DNA of 64,000 nucleotides from Arthrobacter sp. ERGS1:01 (GTDB taxonomy: Bacteria; Actinomycetota; Actinomycetes; Actinomycetales; Micrococcaceae). Under the pieces are notes generated by a model that had not been told where the DNA came from, searched no databases, and saw nothing but the letters and a program-made list of their open reading frames with translations. The DNA lies in contig NZ_CP012479.1 of the NCBI RefSeq assembly GCF_001281315.1, positions 992,001-1,056,000 on the forward strand, written 5' to 3'. A program made the position numbers and the translations under genes. Every line of letters begins with the position of its first letter. Position 1 is the first letter of the stretch. Shown piece after piece: positions 1-8,956 of this stretch.

Positions 1-1
1 C

Positions 2-670
2 GTCACGGGCCCCGGCAACATCTTCGTGGCAACCGCCAAGCGGCTCGTCAAGGGCGTGGTGGGCATCGACTCCGAGGCCGGCGCCACCGAGATCGCCGTG
101 CTGGCCGACCACACCGCCAACCCCGTGTTCGTGGCCGCGGACCTGATCAGCCAGGCCGAACACGATCCCAACGCCGGCGCAGTCCTGGTGACCACCTCCC
201 AGGAGCTGGCCGCCGCCGTCGAGGTTGAACTGGCCGCCCAGGTGGCCGCAACCACCCACCGCGAACGGGTGGAAACGGCGTTGAGCGGACCGCAGTCGGG
301 GATCGTGCTCGTGGACGGGATCGACCAGGGCGTCGCCGTGTGCAACGCCTACGCCGCCGAACACCTCGAGGTGGTCACCGAGAACGCTGTCGAGGTCGCC
401 TCCCGGATCACGAATGCCGGCGCCATCTTTGTGGGCGATTACAGCCCCGTGAGCCTTGGCGACTACTGCGCCGGCTCCAACCACGTGCTGCCCACCGGTG
501 GCACGGCCGCGTTCTCCTCGGGCCTGAACGTGACCACGTTCCTGCGCGCCGTCCAGTTCATCAACTACGACAAGGATGCGCTGTCCCAGGTGGCGGGCCA
601 CGTCGTGGCGCTCTCGCGCGCCGAGGGCCTGCCGGCGCACGGGGATGCCGTGGCCGTGCGGTTTGCCTGA
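2..670 (+). CDS. hisD: Histidinol dehydrogenase, C-terminal half (5' end outside window)
   Basis: Histidinol dehydrogenase carries out the last two NAD-linked oxidations of histidine synthesis (histidinol to histidine) in the cytoplasm. The open frame is already running at base 2 ([14 protein letters not shown]), so only about 222 of the usual 430 or so residues are present. Seen: the [17 protein letters not shown] stretch, [14 protein letters not shown], the NAYAAEHLE motif that holds the conserved Glu-His pair, [17 protein letters not shown] and the C-terminal [13 protein letters not shown] stretch. These are classic HisD landmarks in the right order. The stop is TGA at 668-670. The rest of a his operon would lie upstream of the window. 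Confidence 0.95.
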   Translation, partial: VTGPGNIFVATAKRLVKGVVGIDSEAGATEIAVLADHTANPVFVAADLISQAEHDPNAGAVLVTTSQELAAAVEVELAAQVAATTHRERVETALSGPQSGIVLVDGIDQGVAVCNAYAAEHLEVVTENAVEVASRITNAGAIFVGDYSPVSLGDYCAGSNHVLPTGGTAAFSSGLNVTTFLRAVQFINYDKDALSQVAGHVVALSRAEGLPAHGDAVAVRFA

Positions 671-706
671 GGTACCGGCGCTGCCGGCGCGCGGCTATGG
701 ACGGCA

Positions 707-759
707 ACCACTATATGTGGTAATTACCTGATTGTAATTTCCCCATATGTAGCCATAGA
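707..759 (+). promoter_or_regulatory. Two NrdR-box-like palindromes and promoter in front of nrdR
   Basis: The palindrome ACCACTATATGTGGTA (707-722) resembles the NrdR box consensus, and a second, weaker copy CCATATGTAG has its core at 743-752. Their cores are 32 bp apart, about three helical turns, as in known tandem NrdR boxes. A possible -35 (TTGTAA, 732-737) and -10 (CATAGA, 754-759) would place box 2 inside the promoter. This suggests NrdR represses its own gene. The pattern is seen; binding is inferred. Confidence 0.6.
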
Positions 760-791
760 CTGGCCTTAACCGCTTTCCTGGAGGGACCTGG

Positions 792-1268
792 ATGTACTGC
801 CCGTTTTGCCGTAATCCCGACTCGCGCGTCGTTGATTCGCGCCTGTCCGACGACGGCTCATCGATTCGCCGGCGCCGCCAGTGCACCGAATGCGGGCGGC
901 GCTTCAGCACGGTCGAAACGGCCAGCCTGTCCGTCAGCAAGCGCTCCGGCGTCGCGGAACCGTTCAGCCGCAGCAAGGTTATCAGTGGCGTCCGCAAGGC
1001 CTGCCAGGGCCGGCCCGTCACGGACGACGACCTGGCAAAACTGGCCCAGGAAGTGGAGGAATCCATCCGGGCCAGCGGAGCCGCCGAAATCGAGGCAAAC
1101 GACGTCGGCCTGGCCATTTTGGCGCCGCTGCAACGCCTAGACCTGGTGGCCTACCTGCGTTTCGCCAGCGTCTACCAGGCGTTCAATTCCCTGGAAGACT
1201 TCGAGGATTCCATCAAGGAACTGCGCCGCGAATACCCGGCAGGCACCTCCGCCCCGCACGGGCCGTAA
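792..1268 (+). CDS. nrdR: Transcriptional repressor NrdR of ribonucleotide reductase genes
   Basis: NrdR senses ATP/dATP and represses ribonucleotide reductase operons. The 158-residue protein has the usual length. The zinc ribbon is at the N-terminus with C3-x2-C6 and C31-x2-C34 (MYCPFC and QCTECG), followed by the basic RRRR run and an ATP-cone domain from about residue 46 to 136. The ATG at 792 follows GGAGGG at a good distance. No nrd structural gene is adjacent in this window, so the regulon must lie elsewhere, apart from likely autoregulation through the boxes just upstream. It converges with the SDR gene on the other strand. Confidence 0.96.
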   Translation: MYCPFCRNPDSRVVDSRLSDDGSSIRRRRQCTECGRRFSTVETASLSVSKRSGVAEPFSRSKVISGVRKACQGRPVTDDDLAKLAQEVEESIRASGAAEIEANDVGLAILAPLQRLDLVAYLRFASVYQAFNSLEDFEDSIKELRREYPAGTSAPHGP

Positions 1269-1272
1269 ATCT

Positions 1273-1310
1273 CCGGTGGCGTCCGGGAGGGGAAGCCCGG
1301 ATGCCGCCGG
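1273..1310. terminator. Hairpin between convergent nrdR and SDR genes
   Basis: Two 15-base arms (1273-1287 and 1296-1310) pair with two G-U type wobbles around an 8-base loop. It sits in the 44-bp gap between convergent stops. There is no clear U-run, so it is a plausible but not certain bidirectional terminator. Confidence 0.45.
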
Positions 1311-1312
1311 CG

Positions 1313-2071
1313 TCACCGGCCGCCGGCGACCGGCAGCACGACCCCTGTGATGTAGGAGGCTTCGGGGCCCAGCAGCCACAGCACGGCGGCGGCCACCTCG
1401 GACGGCTCGGCGCCGCGGCCCAGCGGAATGGTCGGGTTGAGCCGCTCCACCCTGTCCGGCATGCCGGCCGCCGCATGCAGCGAGGTATTGGTACTGCCCG
1501 GGGCCACGGCGTTGACCCGGATCCCGTGCGCGGCCGCCTCGGTGGCAAAGCCCAGCGTCAGCACGTCCACGGCGCCCTTGGACGCGGCGTAATGCACCCA
1601 GGTGCCGGGGGAGCCGGCCTTCGTGGCGGTGGAGGAGATGTTGATGATGCTCCCGCCCGGACCGCCGGAAACGGTGGACATGCGCCGTTGCGCCTCCTGG
1701 CACATGTACGCAACGCCGGCCACATTGACGTCAAGCACGCGCTTGATGGTTTGCGCCGGGACGTCGACCAGGGACCCGATCAGGTTGCCGGTGATGCCGG
1801 CGTTGTTGACCACGGCCGTCAGCTGTCCCAGGGTGGCCGCCTCGTCAAAAAGCCGTTCGACGTCGGCCGGATCGCTGACGTCGGCCCGCACGGCGAGGGC
1901 GGTGCCGCCGTCGTTCGTGATGGCAGCCACCACGTCCCGGGCGCCGTCGGAGTCGGCCGAATAGTTCACCACCACCGCATACCCCGCGGCGGCAGCCTGG
2001 GCGGCCACGGCCGCACCGATGCCGCGGCTGGCCCCGGTTACAATGGCCACCCCGCGCCCGGAAACACCCAC
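1313..2071 (-). CDS. SDR-family NAD(P)-dependent oxidoreductase
   Basis: A classical short-chain dehydrogenase/reductase of 252 residues. Seen: the cofactor-binding TGASRGIG near the N-terminus, NNAG in the middle, and the catalytic Ser (INISST) with YAASK about 13 residues later, plus the PG motif after the active site. The NYS sequence after beta-2, with no acidic residue, hints at NADP use. It starts with GTG, only 2 bp after the ppgK stop, so it is translationally coupled to ppgK and is the last gene of map-ppgK-SDR. The substrate cannot be told; many relatives are annotated as 3-oxoacyl-ACP or glucose/sugar dehydrogenases. Confidence 0.9.
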   Translation of the reverse strand: MGVSGRGVAIVTGASRGIGAAVAAQAAAAGYAVVVNYSADSDGARDVVAAITNDGGTALAVRADVSDPADVERLFDEAATLGQLTAVVNNAGITGNLIGSLVDVPAQTIKRVLDVNVAGVAYMCQEAQRRMSTVSGGPGGSIINISSTATKAGSPGTWVHYAASKGAVDVLTLGFATEAAAHGIRVNAVAPGSTNTSLHAAAGMPDRVERLNPTIPLGRGAEPSEVAAAVLWLLGPEASYITGVVLPVAGGR

Positions 2072-2073
2072 TG

Positions 2074-2868
2074 TTACTTGGTGATCTTGAAGTGCACGGC
2101 GGCCTGCAGGGCGCCGCCCACAATGCCGGCGTTGTTGGCCAGCTTGGCCGGGATGATCGGGGTCCGCAGCTTCAGCTGCGGCAGGTAGTCCTCGCTGCGC
2201 TTGGAGATGCCGCCGCCAATGATGAACAGTTCCGGGGAGAACAGGAACTCCACGGCGGAGAAGTAGCGTTGCAGGCGGACGGCGTACTGGTCCCAGTCGA
2301 GCCCGTCGCGTTCGCGGGCGCTGGCGGAGGCCTTGGATTCGGCGTCGAAACCGTCAATTTCCAGGTGGCCGAGTTCCGCGTTCGGGATCAGCTTGCCGTT
2401 GTAGATGAAGGCCGAGCCGATGCCCGTGCCCAGGGTGATGACCAGGACGGTGCCCTTGACGCCCTCGCCGGCGCCGTAGCGGGCCTCGGCGAGGCCCGCG
2501 GCGTCGGCGTCATTCATGACCTGCACGTCGCGGCCCAGCTCGTCGCCGAAGATCTTGTCCACGTCGGCGTCGATCCAGGACTTGTCCACGTTGGCGGCCG
2601 AACGGGCCACGCCGTGGGAGATGATGGCCGGGAACGTGATGCCCACGGGGGCGTCCTTGGCCGGGGCGTGGGCGCGGCCCATGAGCTCGTCCACAATCTG
2701 CTTGACCACCTTGGCGACGGCCTGCGGGGTGGACGGCTGCGGCGTGTCGATCCGGAAACGCTCGCCCACCATTTCACCGGTCTTCAAGTTCACGATCCCG
2801 CCCTTGATGCCGGTTCCGCCAATGTCGATGCCGATGACGTTTTCGGTGGACGAGTGCTTCTTGGACAT
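2074..2868 (-). CDS. ppgK: Polyphosphate glucokinase (ROK family)
   Basis: Phosphorylates glucose using polyphosphate (and usually ATP) as donor, an actinobacterial alternative to hexokinase. The N-terminal phosphate-binding motif GIDIGGTGIKGG and the LGTGIGSAF motif are clear, and the NDADAAGLAEARYG segment matches the ROK sugar site. I start at MSKKHSS (2868), giving 264 residues, the family length; a longer open frame upstream has no family similarity. It lies 47 bp after map and 2 bp before the SDR gene, so one minus-strand operon is likely. Confidence 0.93.
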   Translation of the reverse strand: MSKKHSSTENVIGIDIGGTGIKGGIVNLKTGEMVGERFRIDTPQPSTPQAVAKVVKQIVDELMGRAHAPAKDAPVGITFPAIISHGVARSAANVDKSWIDADVDKIFGDELGRDVQVMNDADAAGLAEARYGAGEGVKGTVLVITLGTGIGSAFIYNGKLIPNAELGHLEIDGFDAESKASASARERDGLDWDQYAVRLQRYFSAVEFLFSPELFIIGGGISKRSEDYLPQLKLRTPIIPAKLANNAGIVGGALQAAVHFKITK

Positions 2869-2915
2869 GCAGGTCTCCAAACGTAGTGGTGTGGCTGGTG
2901 TGCGGTGCGGTGCCG

Positions 2916-3794
2916 CTAGGGCAGGGTGAGGACTTCGGCGCCCGTTGCCGTGACAACCATGGTGTGCTCGAATTGGGCGGTGCGGGTCCGGTCGCGGGTG
3001 ACAACCGTCCAGTCGTCGGCCCACATGTCCCATTCGATTCCGCCCAGTGTGAGCATAGGTTCGATAGTAAACACCATGCCCTCCTCCATGACGGTGTTGT
3101 ACGCGGGGGCGGCGTCATAATGCGGAATAATCAGCCCGGTGTGGAACGCCTCGCCCACGCCGTGGCCCGTGAAGTCCCTGACCACGCCGTAGCCAAAACG
3201 CTTCGCATAGGAGGCGATGGTGCGTCCGACCACGTTGATTTCCCGGCCCGGCGCAACGGCCTTGATGGCACGGTTGAGGGACTCCTGGGTGCGCTCCACC
3301 AGCAGGCGGGACTCCTCGTCGACGTCGCCCACGCAGAACGTCCAGTTGGTGTCGCCATGGACGCCGTTCTTGAACGCGGTGATGTCGATGTTGATGATGT
3401 CCCCGTCCGCCACGACGGTGGAGTCGGGGATGCCGTGGCAGATGACCTCGTTCAGGGAGGAGCACAGGGACTTGGGGAAGCCGCGGTAGCCCAGGGTGGA
3501 CGGGTACGCCTGGTGGTCCAGCAGGAACTCGTGGCCGATCCTGTCCAGTTCGTCGGTGGTGACGCCGGGAACGATGTGCTTGCCGACCTCCACGATGGCC
3601 TGCGCGGCGATCTTGGCGGAAATGCGGATCTTCTCGAGTGTTTCGGCGTCCTTGACCTCGGAGCCGGTGAACGGCGACGGCCCCGTCTTGCCCACGTATT
3701 CGGGGCGGGGGATCGAAGCCGGCACGGGACGTTGCGGGCTGATGGTGCCCGGAACCAGGGTGCCGAGCGGGGCGCTTTGTGCAATGGAAGACAT
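2916..3794 (-). CDS. map: Methionine aminopeptidase type I
   Basis: Removes the initiator methionine from nascent proteins. The 292 residues include an N-terminal extension of about 40 residues with Pro-rich sequence, common in actinobacterial MapB. The metal ligands of the pita-bread fold are visible: the Asp pair in [16 protein letters not shown], His in FTGHGVG, Glu in FTIEPM and Glu in QFEHT, with the conserved His in VICHGIP. It is the first gene of the map-ppgK-SDR run and diverges from the small gene at 3911, so the roughly 115-bp gap must hold both promoters. Confidence 0.96.
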   Translation of the reverse strand: MSSIAQSAPLGTLVPGTISPQRPVPASIPRPEYVGKTGPSPFTGSEVKDAETLEKIRISAKIAAQAIVEVGKHIVPGVTTDELDRIGHEFLLDHQAYPSTLGYRGFPKSLCSSLNEVICHGIPDSTVVADGDIINIDITAFKNGVHGDTNWTFCVGDVDEESRLLVERTQESLNRAIKAVAPGREINVVGRTIASYAKRFGYGVVRDFTGHGVGEAFHTGLIIPHYDAAPAYNTVMEEGMVFTIEPMLTLGGIEWDMWADDWTVVTRDRTRTAQFEHTMVVTATGAEVLTLP

Positions 3795-3910
3795 ACCACC
3801 ATCCTATAAGTTTCGCCACGGCTTTTTGCGTCGGGCCGGCCGCGGACCGCGCGGTGGACCGCTTCCGGGCCTAGGATGGGCGCAGAACCGTCTAGCCAAG
3901 TGGAGGAACC

Positions 3911-4075
3911 ATGCCGCAGTTTTGGTACAACGTGAATACCCACCAGATCGAGGAGGACGCCCAGTCGGGGTGGCGGGAGCTCATTGGCCCTTACGACACC
4001 CGCGAGGAGGCCCAGACCGCCCTGGACAAGGTCCAGGAGCGCAACCAGGCCTGGGAAGCGAACGACGACGACTGA
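3911..4075 (+). CDS. Small SPOR-like conserved protein, 54 residues
   Basis: A short acidic protein beginning MPQFWYNVNTHQIEED, with GPYDTREEAQTALDKV in the middle, which looks like half of a SPOR-type repeat (aromatic beta strand, then TREEA helix). Strong GGAGGAACC ribosome binding site 4 bases before ATG. Similar small proteins are common in Arthrobacter genomes and are often annotated as SPOR-domain or, wrongly, as methionine aminopeptidase because they lie beside map. There is no signal peptide. Function unknown. Confidence 0.8.
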   Translation: MPQFWYNVNTHQIEEDAQSGWRELIGPYDTREEAQTALDKVQERNQAWEANDDD

Positions 4076-4130
4076 CCCGCCAGGGCCGGCCGCCGTCGAG
4101 CTTTGTCTTTAGGGCTCTGCTTCCGGACTC

Positions 4131-6230
4131 CTACGTGAGCTTGTTCCAGCCGCTCCAGGGCCCGCCATGCGGCACGGTCTGCCAGATGTCATAGAGTGCG
4201 CCGTCCGAGCCGATGCCAAAGACCTCCAGCCTGCCGTCGGAATTGCGGTCCGCGGAAATCTGGGAAACCCAGCCGCCCAGCCTGTTCCAGCCGCTCCAGG
4301 GCCCGCCATGCGGCACGGTCTGCCAGATGTCATAGAGTGCGCCGTCCGAGCCGATGCCAAAGACCTCCATCCGGCCGTCGGAGTTGCATGCCACCGTCAG
4401 ATCGGAGATCCAGCCGCCCAGCTTGCTCCAACCGCTCCACGGTCCGCCCCCGGCCGAGGGCTGCCAGGCGTGGTAGAGCGCATTGTCGGCGCCGATGCCG
4501 AAGGCCTCGAGCCGGCCGTCGGTATTGCAGGCCACGGCGACCTTGGAGACCCAGCCGCCCAGGCTGTGCCAGCCGCTCCACGGCCCGGCGCCCGCGGAAG
4601 GCTGCCACGTGCTGTAGAGGGCATGGTCGGCGCCAATGCCGAACGCCTCGAGCCGGCCGTCGGCGTTGCGGGCCACGAACACTTGGGAGATCCAGCCGCC
4701 CAGGCTGTACCAGCCGCTCCACGGCCCCGCATGCGGGGCCGTCTGCCAGTTGCTGTACAGCGCGTTGTTGCCGCCGATGCCGAACAATTCCAGCCGGCCG
4801 TCGGTGTTGACGGCGATATCGAGCTCCGAAACCACCCCGCCCAGCCCGCTCCAGCCGCTCCAGGGCCCGGCGTGGGGCGCCGTCTGCCAGTCATGGTACG
4901 CGGCGTTGTCCGTGCCGATGCCGAAGATCTCCAGCCGGCCGTTGGTGTTCAGTGCCGTGCTCAGCGGCGTCTTGACCACCCCGCCCAGGGTGCCGGTTGG
5001 GCTCCACGGGCCCGAGTGCGGAACCGTCTGCCACATTGACCAGACGGACCCGTCGGTGCCGCGCAGGAACGCCTCCAAACGGCCGTCGCTGTTGACGGCG
5101 GCCGTGACCGCCGTTGCGGTCAACCGGGGGCGGTAGTAGATATCCACGGCGCCGCCGGGGTTGGCGTTGCTGACCACCAGGGCGCTTTGGCCGCAGTCGG
5201 TGACGGCGTCGACCGGGGCCCAGGCCAGGACGGGCCGGCCGTTGGCGGTTTGCAGGTCGATGCCGCCAAACGCCGTGAAATTCGTGGTGGGATAGTCCGA
5301 TGCCTGCGCCAGCCCGTAGGCCTCCAGGGTTTCCACGTTCCAGGTCAGCTCGTCGACGTTGCTGATGGGCAGGGACGTGTTGGCGATGCCCTGGAATTGG
5401 CAGTTGTAGCTGAATTGGTTTCCGGACCGGCCGGTCAACGTCATGACGCCCACCAACACGTCCCCGGGATTCACGGCCACGAGCGTGGTGTGGAAGGCCT
5501 GCCCGCCCTGGCCGTCGGCGTACCAGCTGGCCACCGACCAGTAGTTGCCGCCGCCCGCGGCCGACAGCCCCCACTGGAGCACCGGCTGGTAGATCATGGT
5601 GGAATTTTGGATCCCGTTGAACAGGAAGATCGTTTGGTTGTCCCTGCTTGCCGGCACGGGCGGAACCACCCATGTCGTGGCGAAGCGGGTGGTGGGGCTG
5701 CCGGTGCCGTTGCTCCAGCTCGCATAGGCGATCCAGCCGGTTCCCAGCGCCGGGACGAGGCCGGGGTGGGCGGCGACGTTGTGCGGCATCAGCGGGCGAC
5801 CGCCCGTGCGGGGCTCGACGACGCCAAAGTCGGCAAGCTCCGCGCCGGAGGCATGCAGGGCCTTCAGCGATCCGCCACCGGCCTCAAGATAGTGGTCCGG
5901 CGGAATTTGGTGGACCAGCGAGCTCCTGCGGTAGCCTCCCGGGGTCAGCACAAGATCGTCCGTGGCACCCTCGGCCATGGGCTCGCCCGCGGCGGCCGGC
6001 GCCCCCGGCACCTCGCGGGGTGCCATGCCGGCCGGCGGCCCACCGGCCGTTCCGCCAACGTCGGCCGTTCCGGCGTCGGCGGGAGCCGTCGGGAACATGG
6101 ACTCCGGAGGATCGGCGCTGCTTGGCGTGATGTCGCCCGAACCCGTGACCGTCTGGCCGGGTTCGACCCTGTGGACCATCTCCCGTGGCCGCATGCCCCC
6201 GGGTGTGAGGACCTCGTCGTTGCCGTTCAT
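4131..6230 (-). CDS. G1-peptidase-like (eqolisin fold) protein with seven-bladed PLL/tectonin-type propeller
   Basis: A 699-residue protein in three parts. The N-terminal ~120 residues hold two short repeats starting VLTPGGMR and VLTPGGYR. A middle domain (about 150-350) has the GWIAYASWSN, FATTWVVPP, IYQPVLQWG, YWSVASWY and VETLEAYG landmarks of G1 (eqolisin) peptidases, with candidate catalytic Gln and Glu. The C-terminus has seven ~47-residue repeats of the form N-x-DGRLE-x-FGIG-x-D-x-ALY-x-x-WQ, matching lectin-like propellers. The start at 6230 is chosen because GGAGG lies 8 bases upstream; a longer frame exists but has no such site. With this start there is no evident signal peptide, odd for a G1-type secreted enzyme. 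The last two blades are nearly identical in DNA. Confidence 0.75.
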   Translation of the reverse strand: MNGNDEVLTPGGMRPREMVHRVEPGQTVTGSGDITPSSADPPESMFPTAPADAGTADVGGTAGGPPAGMAPREVPGAPAAAGEPMAEGATDDLVLTPGGYRRSSLVHQIPPDHYLEAGGGSLKALHASGAELADFGVVEPRTGGRPLMPHNVAAHPGLVPALGTGWIAYASWSNGTGSPTTRFATTWVVPPVPASRDNQTIFLFNGIQNSTMIYQPVLQWGLSAAGGGNYWSVASWYADGQGGQAFHTTLVAVNPGDVLVGVMTLTGRSGNQFSYNCQFQGIANTSLPISNVDELTWNVETLEAYGLAQASDYPTTNFTAFGGIDLQTANGRPVLAWAPVDAVTDCGQSALVVSNANPGGAVDIYYRPRLTATAVTAAVNSDGRLEAFLRGTDGSVWSMWQTVPHSGPWSPTGTLGGVVKTPLSTALNTNGRLEIFGIGTDNAAYHDWQTAPHAGPWSGWSGLGGVVSELDIAVNTDGRLELFGIGGNNALYSNWQTAPHAGPWSGWYSLGGWISQVFVARNADGRLEAFGIGADHALYSTWQPSAGAGPWSGWHSLGGWVSKVAVACNTDGRLEAFGIGADNALYHAWQPSAGGGPWSGWSKLGGWISDLTVACNSDGRMEVFGIGSDGALYDIWQTVPHGGPWSGWNRLGGWVSQISADRNSDGRLEVFGIGSDGALYDIWQTVPHGGPWSGWNKLT
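4142..4369. repeat. Perfect 87-bp duplication inside the propeller gene
   Basis: Bases 4142-4228 and 4283-4369 are identical, 141 bp (47 codons, one propeller blade) apart. The other blades are diverged, so this is a recent duplication or gene conversion of the last blade. Confidence 0.9.
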
Positions 6231-6544
6231 GACCTGCCTCCTTGTTTGCTGTCGCGTGAAGGGTGGGACGGCCGGGGGCCGGGGCGCGGCATGGAGGGCG
6301 CGCAAGGGTGTAGGTCCGGCTGATCCCCTCGAGACCGTTCGCATCCCCATGCCCCCTCGGCGCAGGGCCCGCCGCGCGGCGGGTCGGGGCACCGGTGCCG
6401 TGTTGCGTGCAACAGTGCCGTTAAACGCCAATGGTGGACCCCGCCGCCGGGAGTGTCAACAAAAAAGACGGCACACCACGGGCGGGGCCGCAGTGCGCGG
6501 ACCGGCCGGTGGTGCGCCGTCGGGAGGTTCCGGAAGGGGATGGT
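6231..6544. other. Gap between panB and the G1-peptidase-like gene
   Basis: This 314-bp stretch holds the GGAGG ribosome binding site and presumably the promoter of the minus-strand gene starting at 6230, and the panB terminator (6461-6521). The open frames across it lack family similarity, and I see no further gene. Confidence 0.5.
6461..6521 (-). terminator. Rho-independent terminator after panB
   Basis: Arms GACGGCACACCAC (6467-6479) and GTGGTGCGCCGTC (6509-6521) pair with one mismatch. On the minus strand the stem is followed by six T (complement of 6461-6466). It ends the panB transcript. Confidence 0.75.
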
Positions 6545-7444
6545 TTAGAAGGTGTGCTCGGGGCCGGGGAAGGCGCCCGTGCGCACGTCGTCGCCGTAGG
6601 CCTTGGCGGCGTCGGAGAGGATGGTGCGCATTTCGGCGTACTGCTTGACGAACTTGGCCATCTTGCCGGTGCGCAGGCCCGCCATGTCCTGCCACACCAG
6701 CACCTGGCCGGTGGTGGAGTTGCCGGCGCCGATGCCGATCGTGGGCACGCCCACGGCCTCCTCGACGGCGATCGCCGTGGCGGCGGGCACCATCTCCATC
6801 AGTACGGCGAACGCGCCGGCGTCGACCAATGCCACGGCGTCCTCGACCATTCCGGCGGCAGCCTCGCCGCGGCCCTGGACGCGGTAGCCGCCAAGCATGT
6901 GCTCGCTCTGGGGCGTGAAGCCGATGTGCGCCATGACGGGAATGCCGGCCTGGGTGAGCGCCCGGACGGTGGGGGCGTAGTAGGCGCCGCCCTCCATCTT
7001 CACGGCGTGCACCAGCCCCTCCTTCATGAGGCGCACCGAGGAGGCGATGGCCTGTTCGGGGGATTGTTCGTAGCTGCCAAACGGCAAGTCCGCGACCACC
7101 AGGGCCCGCTTGGCGCCCTTGGTGACGGCGCGGGAGAAGATGATCATCTCATCGAGCGTGATGGGCAGCGAGGTCTCGTTGCCCAGGACGTTGTTGGAGG
7201 CGGAATCGCCCACCAGCAATACCTCGATGCCGGCCTCGTCGAAAATCTGCGCCGTGTACTGGTCATATGCCGTCAACATGGCGAACTTTTGGCCGTTTGC
7301 CTTGGCCGCCTGCAGGTGGTGGGTGCGGACCCGGGCCGCCGTGGCGGGGATCGCGGAACCGTAGGGGGCCGCCACTTCGGCGGGCACCGCAGGAGATGCG
7401 GGGTTGGCGGGCACGGCAGGGTTGGGTGAGCTAGTTGGAGCCAT
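6545..7444 (-). CDS. panB: 3-methyl-2-oxobutanoate hydroxymethyltransferase
   Basis: Catalyses the first committed step of pantothenate (vitamin B5/CoA) synthesis: ketoisovalerate plus methylene-tetrahydrofolate to ketopantoate. The 299 residues start with a ~35-residue Pro/Ala-rich tail typical of actinobacterial PanB. Family motifs are present: MLTAYD, VLLVGDSASNNVLG, VADLPFGSYE, KMEGG, MAHIGFTPQS, the EMVPA segment with the catalytic Glu, and IGIGAG. It is divergent from glnA2; the order panB / glnA2-glnE is also seen in mycobacteria. Confidence 0.96.
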   Translation of the reverse strand: MAPTSSPNPAVPANPASPAVPAEVAAPYGSAIPATAARVRTHHLQAAKANGQKFAMLTAYDQYTAQIFDEAGIEVLLVGDSASNNVLGNETSLPITLDEMIIFSRAVTKGAKRALVVADLPFGSYEQSPEQAIASSVRLMKEGLVHAVKMEGGAYYAPTVRALTQAGIPVMAHIGFTPQSEHMLGGYRVQGRGEAAAGMVEDAVALVDAGAFAVLMEMVPAATAIAVEEAVGVPTIGIGAGNSTTGQVLVWQDMAGLRTGKMAKFVKQYAEMRTILSDAAKAYGDDVRTGAFPGPEHTF

Positions 7445-7607
7445 GGTACGAGCTTATTACGAGTCTGCACGCGAAAACGTCAATCGTGCCCGGAAGTCCT
7501 TAGTAGAGTAAGGATTGCGGGCCCGGCGCAGAGAGGAAATCCACGCGTGGCGGGCGCCCGCGCACGTGTTGTAGCGAGCGACGAGCGTAGACGAAAAGGG
7601 GCCCAAA

Positions 7608-8948
7608 GTGGACCGTCAGCAGGAATTTGTGTTGCGCACCATTGAAGAGCGCGACGTGCGGTTTGTCCGCCTGTGGTTCACCGATGTGGTGGGCAGCCTG
7701 AAATCGGTGGCCCTGGCGCCGGCCGAGGTGGAGGGCGCGTTCGAGGAGGGCCTGGGCTTTGACGGCTCGGCCATCGAGGGCCTGGCCCGGGTGTTTGAGT
7801 CGGACATGCTGGCCCAGCCGGACCCGTCGACCTTCCAAATCCTGCCCTGGCGCGGGAAGACCGAACAAACTTCGCGCATGTTTTGCGATGTGTTGACCCC
7901 CGACGGCGAACCGTCCGCCGCGGATCCCCGCAACGTCCTCAAGCGCACCCTGGCCAAGGCCGCGGACATGGGCTTCACCTGCTACACCCACCCGGAAATT
8001 GAGTTCTACCTGCTCAAGTCCTCCCAGCCCGGGCCGGACGGCATCCCGATCCCGGTGGACCAGGCCGGCTACTTCGACCATGTGCCGGGAGGTGTGGCCC
8101 AGGACTTCCGCCGCACTGCCGTCACCATGCTCGAGGACGTGGGCATCTCCGTGGAATTCAGCCACCACGAGGGCGGGCCCGGCCAGAACGAGATTGACCT
8201 GCGCTACGCCGATGCCCTGCAAACGGCCGACAACATCATGACGTTCCGCACCGTCATCCGCGAGGTGGCCATCCAGCAGGGCACCTACGCGACGTTCATG
8301 CCCAAGCCCTTCTCCGACCACCCGGGCTCGGGCATGCACACGCACTTCTCCTTGTTCGAGGGCGACACCAACGCCTTCCACGAGCCCGGTGCGGAATTCC
8401 AGCTGTCCAAGACCGCCCGCCAGTTCATGGCCGGCATCCTGCGCCACGCCCCCGAATTCACCGCCGTCACCAACCAGTTCGTGAACTCCTACAAGCGGCT
8501 CTGGGGTGGCGGGGAGGCGCCCAGCTACGTCTCCTGGGGCCATAACAACCGTTCGGCGCTGATGCGCGTGCCGCTGTACAAGCCCGGCAAGGGCCAGGCG
8601 TCCCGGCTCGAGTACCGCGGCATCGACTCCGCGGCCAACCCCTACCTGGCCTACGCCGTGCTCCTGGGCGCCGGGCTGAAGGGCATCGAGGAAGGTTACG
8701 AGCTGCCGCCGGCCGCCGTGGAGGACATCGGCGCCCTGAACAGCACCGAGCGCCGCGCCCTGGGCCACCACCCGCTGCCCTCCAGCCTGCACGACGCCAT
8801 CCGCCAGATGGAGGAGTCCGAGCTGATGCCCGAGATCCTCGGCGAACAGGTCTTTGAGCACTTCCTGCGCAACAAGAGCGCGGAATGGCAGGAATACCGC
8901 CTCCAGGTCACCCCCTTCGAGATCAACCGCTACCTCGGGGTGCTGTAA
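7608..8948 (+). CDS. glnA2: Glutamine synthetase, GlnA2-type (short GSI)
   Basis: An ATP-dependent glutamate-ammonia ligase or a related ligase. The 446 residues match the short GSI-alpha type. Seen: GFDGSAIEG, EIEFYLLKS, the SHHEGGPGQNEIDLR metal/substrate segment, the GSGMHTHFSL ATP/metal motif, NSYKRL and NRSALMRVP. The NLYDLP-type adenylylation site of the long form is not present as such (GYELPP stands there). GTG start after AAAAGGGG. It is cotranscribed with glnE, 8 bp downstream, as in mycobacteria where the pair is glnA2-glnE. Some GlnA2-type enzymes of actinobacteria act on polyamines or other glutamate analogues, so the substrate is not certain. Confidence 0.9.
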   Translation: MDRQQEFVLRTIEERDVRFVRLWFTDVVGSLKSVALAPAEVEGAFEEGLGFDGSAIEGLARVFESDMLAQPDPSTFQILPWRGKTEQTSRMFCDVLTPDGEPSAADPRNVLKRTLAKAADMGFTCYTHPEIEFYLLKSSQPGPDGIPIPVDQAGYFDHVPGGVAQDFRRTAVTMLEDVGISVEFSHHEGGPGQNEIDLRYADALQTADNIMTFRTVIREVAIQQGTYATFMPKPFSDHPGSGMHTHFSLFEGDTNAFHEPGAEFQLSKTARQFMAGILRHAPEFTAVTNQFVNSYKRLWGGGEAPSYVSWGHNNRSALMRVPLYKPGKGQASRLEYRGIDSAANPYLAYAVLLGAGLKGIEEGYELPPAAVEDIGALNSTERRALGHHPLPSSLHDAIRQMEESELMPEILGEQVFEHFLRNKSAEWQEYRLQVTPFEINRYLGVL

Positions 8949-8956
8949 GGGCCGCG

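Noticed and set aside
881..2188. 435-residue plus-strand frame across nrdR and the SDR gene
   Set aside because: Arg/Gly/Pro-rich shadow sequence without a family, overlapping two well-supported genes.
8885..8956. 24-codon upstream extension of glnE
   Set aside because: It would lie inside glnA2 and has no family similarity; ATG 8957 gives the usual GlnE N-terminus.
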